Of a DNA stretch of 64,000 bases, positions 5,732-14,700 are shown piece after piece. Source of the stretch: Cerasicoccus maritimus (lineage in GTDB: Bacteria > Verrucomicrobiota > Verrucomicrobiia > Opitutales > Cerasicoccaceae). The notes below the pieces were generated by a model. It was given only the letters and a program-made list of their open reading frames with translations, was not told where the DNA came from and ran no database searches. The stretch is taken from assembly GCA_031296935.1 (NCBI GenBank), contig JAVDPD010000028.1:1-64000 (forward strand), written 5' to 3'. The number at the start of each line of letters is the position of its first letter. Within the stretch, counting starts at the first letter, position 1. Position numbers and translations under genes: made by a program.

Positions 5732-8700
5732 TTAGAGATTGTTGTGGATCAGGCGATAGAAGACCGAGCCTCCGGGCGGCGCTTCATCCGTGAAGACTCC
5801 CTTGCCATTGGAGTCGATGGTGATGCTGCCGATATCGCCCCAACCACCGTCGAGCTGTTGGCTGCGCTGGATCGTATAGCTGCGACCAGGGATGCCGTAG
5901 ATGGTCACCGCGATTGCGCCGCCGTCGAGCACCTCGATGCTCGGTGCGTTGCTGCCCGTCGTGCCCGAGGTCGTATCCGGTCGTACCTCCATGAGGATCT
6001 GCCCCAGCGTCGTTGCGTCGAGGCTATCAACGAGCGTGATGTTGAAATTATCCTCGCCACTGAAACCGGTGCCCGGCGTGTAGCGGATGACCCCGCCTAG
6101 CAACTGCACCGTGCCGCCTTCGGCCGAGGCCTCATCGACGCCCTCCACCGTGATCACGTGGCCATCGGCGTCAAAGGCGCGAGCCAGGATTTTCTCCACT
6201 GCGAGATCCACCGACGTTTCGAAATTCGTCGCCACGCGCATGGGATTGAACTCTGGCGGACGATTCACGTAGCCCTCAATGCTCAGGTTGAAATCATCCA
6301 CATCGGAATCGATCAGCAAGTTTGCAAAGAGGAAGCCGCCGCCGGAAACCAACGTGATCTCGAACGTCGTGCTTTGGCCGCTTTCAAGGTTCAAGTTCGT
6401 GCTGGCGGTATCGAGCGAGAACGCCGAGGCCAAGCCGCCGGAGAATCCGATGTTCGCAATGTTCAATGAACCGGTGCCGGTGTTTTCCAGCATAAGGGTT
6501 ATGGTGTCGTTGAGCCCACCCACGTCCACTGTAGCGCCACGGCTGAGAGGCGACTCATCTGGACCACTTACCACGAGCACAGGAATCGGATCGCCTTCGA
6601 CTTTAATCGTCAGCTCAAGCACCGTGCTTTCAGACGGCGTTCCATCGTCGGAAACTTCAACCGAAGCAGTGAAAGTTCCGCCAACGTCGCTCGCGCCAGG
6701 GGTCCAAGTGAGGATGCCCGTTTCGCTATCGACCGCCATGCCATCGGGACCATCGAGCAGCGCATAGCTCAATGTTTGCGTAGGCTGGTCGGCATCCATT
6801 GCTTCCAGCTCGACGCTCAGCTCCACGCCAACTTCCGCCATGAGCAGGCCAGGATCAGTGACCGTTGGCGCGGCGTTGCTGTCTTCAATCGCGATGCTGA
6901 TCTGCTGCTGCGTCTGCTCTTGCGGCAAGCCGGTATCCGTCGCCGCCACCGTCAGTAAGACCGTTTCGCCACCGTCCACTTCGTTACTCACGAAACTCAG
7001 CGCACCGGTTGCTTCATTCAAAATGAAGTTCGGGTGGTCCGAGGAAATCAGCGAGTAGCGAATCGACGATGATGCGCCATCGGGGTCCGTTGCACGCAGG
7101 AAGGTATTGAGCGTGCCGCCCTCAGCCAGCGTAAAGCTAGCAGGAGATGTGAAGACTGGCGGCTGGTTTGCTCCAGCTTGAACCAGTGTGGTTGACTCTG
7201 CGGAGACGGGCTTCTCTTCGACGTTGCCACTGTTGTCGATGGCTACCGAGTAGAAACCGTAGGAGCTGCCAACCTCGCCCATGTAGATTGCGGATTCATC
7301 CGCGACCCGCTCCTGCCAGAGCGTGAAGGGGCCGGCATTTTCCGACACGTAAATGTTGTAGCGTGCTTTGGGATCGTCGCTGCTCCAGTTGACCACGAAG
7401 GTTTCGGGGCTCGTGCCAGGCAGCTCAGCAATCGTGCTGGTCGGCGCAGTTTCGTCACCATCATCCAGAACGTATTCCAGCGTGTAAATGCCGGTGCTGT
7501 CGTCGTCGACCAAGTGGAATGTATTCTCGCGAATCGGCGGGCGACCGAGGCCGCGGAAGGTGCGGTCCGTCACCCAAACATTGTCATCCAGCGGAATCAC
7601 ACGACCATCGGAGCGCATCACGCTGACGAGGCGGAAGATGCCTTTGCCCGGATCAGGTATGCGCAAGTAGGTCCAGCCAGCGTCCGCCGTGAAGTCGAGC
7701 TGCACAGTGAGATTTTCGGAAGTGACCGCCGGGTGTGTCGCCTCTTGCACGACTGCCACGGGGAAGACTTCGCCGCCGCTCAAGTGAATCGTGTCGGGCA
7801 AATCTTCGGGGTCGGCCTCATCGTTCGTCAGGAAGTCCGGCAAGCCGTCATCGAGTTCGCCCAAAGCGTAGATGGCGTGGATCATTTCATAAATCGTCAC
7901 CTCCTTGATCAACGACAAGCGAGGATCGCCCAGGCCGGTGATGTGCTCGAAGGTCGCATTGTAATCGAGGAACAGGCCTTGCAGCGTCGAGGTAAAGAAC
8001 CATGTGCCGACTTTGCGTTCGCCCGGCAGGATGTCGCCGAAGTTCGCGTTGAGCGAGGGCAACAGGTTTTCGCCCGCCACCTGCGTGGCGATGATCTGGA
8101 AGTCGATCAGCAGGCCCTTTTCATTGTCCACGATCTCGGGTTGCGCCGAGGTGATGGACAAAGAATTCGCCGTGCCGAAGCCGCGGTTTTCTACCACAAC
8201 CGCGAGCTGATACGGAATCGCCGGCTCGATAATTTCGGTGAACGGATCGTCGGAGAACACGTCGCGCTGGTGGTAGTATTCCAGGTAAAGCGCGGCATCG
8301 GGCATCACGGTGACTTCGACTGTTTCCACCGGCACCGAGATGGTGTTGCCCTCTTGGTCATACTGGAGCAAGCCGCCGATGGTGTAAACCGTGTCACTTT
8401 CCGGCGCTGCCGTGTCGCGCGGAATAATCGTCCACTCGACAGTGCCCGCCGAACCACTGGCAATCGTGCCGGGGCCGCCGGAAAGATCAACGCCAGTCGT
8501 GCGCGTGACACTGATGTTAAAGTGCTCGCTGGCGTCATTGCCCTCGGCGTCACGGATCTCAATATCGGCCTGCACATTGGTGAGCGAAATCTCATCGTTG
8601 TTCTCCAGTTCGAGCGTTGCCAAGAAGGCCGAGCGCGTGGTGACCAGGTCCTGGTTGATGCGCAACTTGACCTGCGCGCAAACGCCGCTGCCAAAGTCGA

Positions 8701-11700
8701 GGTCGTCATTAAAGACTTCGTCAATCAAGTCTTGGTCTGGCACGCGGAACTGATCACCCGGCACTTCTAAAACAAACGGCTCAGGCTGGATCACGTCGTC
8801 GGCAATGATTTCCACATCGCCGTTTTTAGCGATCTTGACCAACCGCGCGGTTGCGGCGGGGCCATCACCGCCTGCACAACTGCCGATCTCGAGTTTGGGT
8901 CCGTCACCGTTGACGCCGATCGTCTCCTCACCCGCAGGCGTTTCGATGGTGACCGAGGCATTTGCCAAGACCTGCACACTGGCGCAGGCTTCAAATTTAA
9001 AGGTGCCGTCGAGGCAACCGGAAACAGTCGCCTGCGCCGTGCCGTTGGTGCCAATCGTGCCTTCAGCTTTGCCGGACACCGTTTGCTCGACGCCCGACTC
9101 GGACAGCAGCGTCAAGCTCGCTCCACCCTCGCCTTGCAAGCCGGCAAAGAGGTTTGCTGAAACGGAGCCCGATATGCAGGCATTAGTCTTGCCGCCACAT
9201 TCTTTATTCAGCGTCAACGAGAGCGAACCGCTTAAATCAGTTTTTACACCGGCCAAGGCACTCAGGCTGATACTGCCATCGACAATGCCATCGCCCTCCT
9301 CCAACTCAAAGCCGCCAGAATAGCCGATGATAATCGAGCCGGAAACCGTCGCCGTCGCGCTGCCATTCCCCTTAAGCCCAAGGTTGCCACTCGCGTCGCA
9401 ACAGATGCACAGCTCGCCATCGGCGCTAACGGTGATTTCGACATCTTCCACGCTGGCCCAGGGCGGCAATACGCCGCTCACCGCCGATGACAACGAGCTG
9501 GCCACAGCCTTCAAATCGACCGATGCCGAACCGCCGAGGCAAAGTTCATCGACCGGGAAGCAGGGACATTCGTTTTGCGTGGCGGGCGCCGTAAAGTTGT
9601 AAACCACATCGGGCGCAGGGAAGTAACGTCGGCCCGGACCGCCGCCAGTGCCGTAGCCACCGCCGCCACCACCGCCGCCGCCGCCACCGATGCCGCCACC
9701 ACCGCCGCCGCCGCCGCCACCACTGCCGCTCGGGCAGCTGAGACCGCTTCCGGGGATGTAGATCGTCTTGTCGATATCGATCGGGCCGCAGACATAGGAA
9801 TAGTGCAACGTGCCGCCCACCGAACAGGGCACGCTGCTATCGGCGCGGGGCTTCTTCTTGGCGAAGGTGTCGCCGGTCAAGTCGGCGAGGTAGCGCGGGT
9901 TGCCCTCGTCGTCAAACTCACCAATGCGGCGCACCGTCACCGGCACCGTCAAAGAACCCATCGCGGAGATCGTGCCAAACTCATCCACCAGCGGCGTGAT
10001 CTCGAAGAACGGATGGTCCGTGAAATCAATGCCGCCCGCCTCAGCCGCAATCAGGCCGTGGTTCGTGACCTTGTAATTGATAACCTTGCTTTGGCCAAGC
10101 GCCACGAGATCATCGAGCTCCAACACCGCGGGCTCAATCGTGACCACCGGCTTCGGCACGTTGGTTTCAAACGTCGTTTCGATCGTGATCTGGTAACGGT
10201 CTTCGATGGTTATCTCACGCACCGAGAAATTATACGTCACGCTCTGGCGCGTGATGAACACCTGCTGGAAGTTCTCTTCGCCAGGTTCGAGGAAGACATT
10301 AAGCGTTTCCGAAGCGTGCTTTGGTCCGTTGACGCGCAGGGTGTAATAGCCGCCGCGCAAATTCGATAAGAGCACTTGGCCAGTTTCATCTGTCGTTCCG
10401 CTAGCAATGGTTTCGCCGCTGATTGCATCGGCCACAACCACATTCGCATCTTCCACCTTCGGGCGTGGACGCTCTTCGGAGAAGTAATAGAACTCGTCAA
10501 TCACGTCGACGAGCAAGTCGCCGCGCTCATCCGTCACCACGCGGAAGTTAAACGGAATCGTCGCGGGGCGAACTGTTGTGCTGCCAACCGCCATCGTGCC
10601 TCTGTATTCGGTCAGCGCCACATCATCATCGGGCATGAGCAGCAGGTTAACTTCGGCCACGCCGTCGGGCTCGATAGACGGAATTTTCGCCGGCGTGGAA
10701 AGCTTCAGCCAAGGAAGCGGCGGCAGAGAAACGGTCAGCTCGCCACTCGGCGCGCCCCCCTGGTTGCTCACGCGCAACGGAATCACGCGCTGACCGCCAC
10801 GCAGCACCGCAGCATTCACACTGGTGGGACTGAAGACCAACACCGCCTCTTCGGCATAGGCTTGAATCAACAGCGGCACATAGATGATCACGCCTTCGGC
10901 GGTCTGCACAACGAGCGCGCCTTCGAAGTTTCCGGTGTAGTCATCGTCCACCGCGAAATCGATGCTCAGCGGCAAACTTGCACCAGCGGCCAGCGTTTCC
11001 GGAATCGTTGGCAGCGTCGCGGTGATCTCCTCCGGGAAGCCTTCGACCATCACCTCAAGGCCCGTCAACTCGATCTCATTCGGGTTGCCGATCGTGCCAG
11101 TAATAGCCTTCGTCGTGCCTTCTTCAATGCGCGTAAAGCCATCGGGGAAACCGTCATCGCTGAGGTTGAGTAAAGTGAAGGAATCCTGGACCGGCGCATT
11201 CGACACACCCGGATGCGCAGCGCCAACTTGATAGAAGCCCGATTCGCCGAGCAACGGCGTCCAGGTGATCTCGAAGTCGCCCAAGGAATCCGTGAGCGCC
11301 GAAATGATACGCGTCACGCCATTGGATGTGATGTGAATATTGACGAGCGAGAAAGGCACCGGATCGCCATCGCTCATTGCCGAGCCCGTGAAGATGACCG
11401 GCAGCGCTGCGGGCGCCGTTACCGTCTCCGTGGAAACTGTGGCGGTGTAGGCCGGCTCAACCGTGATCGGCTGCGGGAAGAAGAACACATTGTTGTCTTC
11501 AAAGAGCTCCGCCTGCGCGTTGCGGGCGTCGACATTCAGAATCAGGTAAAACACGCCGGCCTCTTGCGGCGCACGGACCGTTTCTGAACGCGTCAGCTCG
11601 CCAATGCCGATCTGGGAGCTGTTGAAGATTTCCTTTATCTGCTCATCACCGGAATCCAGGATTGCATCGCGCGATAAATACACCCGCGTCGAGAATGGGA

Positions 11701-14700
11701 AGTCCGTCGGGCCAAGTCCGCTGTTGGCGAGGTTAAAGGTGAAGGAGAAAAACTCGCCCGTCGACACCGTAGCGGGGGCCGTGCCGCCCGATACGCGGAG
11801 GTCGGCCAAGCCGCGGTCGGTGACGGACAGCTCAATCGATGCTGGCGCCAAGCCGCTGGCCGTAGCGGTGATTTCCCCGAAGCGTTCGCCTTGGTCGCCA
11901 CTCTCAGCAATGGCGGTAATCGTGACCGTGGTTTCGGATGCGTCGGCAGGGATGGTCGCCGTCGGCGGCAGCGTAAAGATGGAGTCAACATCGGTCAGCG
12001 TAACGACCAGCTCGGCGCTGATGTCCGGCGCCGCACGGCGAATTGTCAGCGTGCCCTCCCCGCCCTCGGGCAGGAAGCCTGCATCCGGGCCGACAAGTTC
12101 CAAACGCGGTTCTTCGTCGTCCGTCACGATGAGGTCGACCGGATCAGCAGTTGCCACAATCTCGCCAGAGATGACGACCGCAGCGCCAATGGAAGTTGTT
12201 TGCGAACCATCGAAGCCGCCATCGTCAATCGCGGTGATCGGGAAGCGCGCGTTGGACATGTTGGCAGGGATCGTAATCGAAGTCGGCACCGTCGCGGCAC
12301 TCGTGTCACTGGAAGTCAATTGCACCGTGAGCGGCAAAGTGCTGACCGGCGTGCGGGTCACCGTGCCGAAGGTGGCGTTCTCGCCAGCGTTTTCGGAAAC
12401 GCTTGTATTATCAAGTGCGAGCGAGATCGTCGGGAGGTCGTCGTCGAGCACGTCAATCGTCACGGCGTTGCTCTGCGCCGTGGACGTCTGCGCGCGCAGC
12501 GTCACGACTTCATCGGGCTCGATTGCGTGGTCTTGAAAGAGATTGAGCGTAAATGTCTGAGATAGGCTGCCAGCCGGAATAATAACCGGCGAAGACGCTG
12601 CGATCAACCCCGTTGGCGAGATGGCGAACGAAAGCTGCGTATCTACGGTGCGCGCGACATCGATGGATACCGTGCCCGTAATTTCGTCGCCTTCCAGGTA
12701 GGCCGCGCTATCGAGCGCAAGGGTGATGACGGGGCGTATCTGAAACTCGACCGTGCGCACGATTTGCACGGTGACGTCGTCCATCGCCGTAGCGATGGCG
12801 CGCAGCTCGAAAATGCCGTCGCCATTTTCCGTGACGGGCAAAGTCGCGGCCCAACCACCAGCGGCGTCACTATCAGTAGCGAAGTCCGTAAAGTTCGCCT
12901 CGCCAGATTTGCGGAGGGCGAAAACCACGTCGGCAATGCCGATGTCGTCGAGCACCACGAGCTCAACGGAGGGCGCGCCGGTTTGGAAAATGCGACCATC
13001 GTTGATCAACGCGCCGGACGTGGTGAGCCCGGAAATGATCGGCGGCAAGCGCAGCGTTTGCGTTTCCGAAACGGGCAAGAATTCACCGTTGCCTTCCTGT
13101 GCTGCGGTGACCACCACTTCGCCGCCACGACGCGCGATCAACGTATTGCCCTCGATGACTGCCACACGCGACGGCGTAGCCGAGAACACCACCGGTAGCC
13201 CACTCGAAGCGGTCGCTGAAAGCGTTGCCGTTGGTCCGGGCGTGATGGGATCAAAGGTGAGTGTCTGGCTAGCCACGATATTCAAGCGACCCGTGGCGCG
13301 GCCCAGGTAATTGTCGTCAACGATTTCAGCAAAGACATCATAGCTGCCGACCGCAGTGGGAGGAGTCGATGAGCCGTTGTAAGTGACAGCAACGGTCAGA
13401 TCAGCGGGATCAGTCGTCACGGTGACGGGCTTGGGATTGCCGTCAAAAATTTGGTCGAGATCGGTCAGCACCACATCCGCCACGCGCTTGGTCGGGTCAA
13501 CCGCAGCCGCGAAGTTGGAGAGCTCAATCGTGGTGCTGGTGATGGTAACATCGAACTCGCCTTCCGGGAACACCACTTTGCCACCGATCACGTTGTCAAA
13601 CGCACCGCTGATCGAGCCAGCTTGGGCGATCGTGAAGACGGCGCCCGATGGCGGCAGGTAATCGTTGATGAGTGAGACATTCAGGTTGCCATCCAGCGTC
13701 ATGCTTCCCGACACATTGAGGACGTCGTATTCCGTGCCCGCAGTCACGCCGCCGATTTCGATGTCGAGCGATGAGGTCGCCGCGAAGGGCACATTACCAG
13801 TAATGCTCAAGGCGCCCGCCGATGTTCCCGGCGCAATGGAGCCGTTATTCGTGAAAGTTGCGTTGGTCAGGTTAACCGTGCTCGTGCCGCCAATCACACC
13901 TCCCTCGGCATTCGTGAATGGGCCACCGTAAAAATAAACGCCACCTGAACCAGTCGCCAGCAAGCGGCCTTCGTTGGTAAAGCCACTGGCGTTCGGATCG
14001 ATGTAAAGGCGATTGGAGCGGTCGGCAATGATCGTGCCCTGGTTGATCATCGCACCACCATTGTTGAGCAGGTTACCGGCGCCTCGAATCGTTTGCTCAG
14101 GACCAACGGTCAGAATGCCTGAGCTGGCAAAAATAAAGTTCGCGTTGTTATTGCTCAACACCACTTCTCCCGAACCGTTCAGAGCCGGATTCGCACCGAG
14201 GAAATTCAGGTAGGTGGTGTTGCCAACCGAGTTCAAGGTGATCGTTCGGTTGTTCGTGAACGTGCCACTGAGGTTAATCGAACGGTTGTTGCCAATCGAC
14301 ATATTCGCCGAGAGCGTAACGTCGGTCAGCGTGGGCGTGCCGCCCAAATTCACCGTGCCCGTTCCATCATCCGTTGCCAGCAGTTCGCCTCCGACCAAGC
14401 TCGTGCTGTTGTATAGCGTGACCCGGGAGCCGCTACCGATTTCGATCACGTTATCGGTGTTGTCAAACGAGCCGCCGTAGAGTGCGAATCCCCCTGAACC
14501 TGTGGTGCGCATCGTGCCCTGATTGACAAAGCCGCGACTGTCCGGGTCGATGGCCAAGGCCGTGCTACGATCGGCGATAATGGTGCCGAGATTTAGCATG
14601 CCCCCACCGTTGTTCAGGAAATTACCGGCACCGCGCACCGTCTGCTCGGCTGCGAGCGTCAGCGTTTGGCCGCTGGCGAAAAGATAGTTTGCGCTGTTGG

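Noticed and set aside
7514..8770. 418-codon plus-strand open frame inside the giant gene
   Set aside because: Antisense shadow of the 3678-aa protein, with Arg/His-rich composition and no ribosome site or recognisable domain.
9575..10369. 264-codon plus-strand frame with poly-Ala
   Set aside because: It is the complement of the poly-Gly region of the giant protein; the Ala runs are simply the reverse strand of GGN codons.
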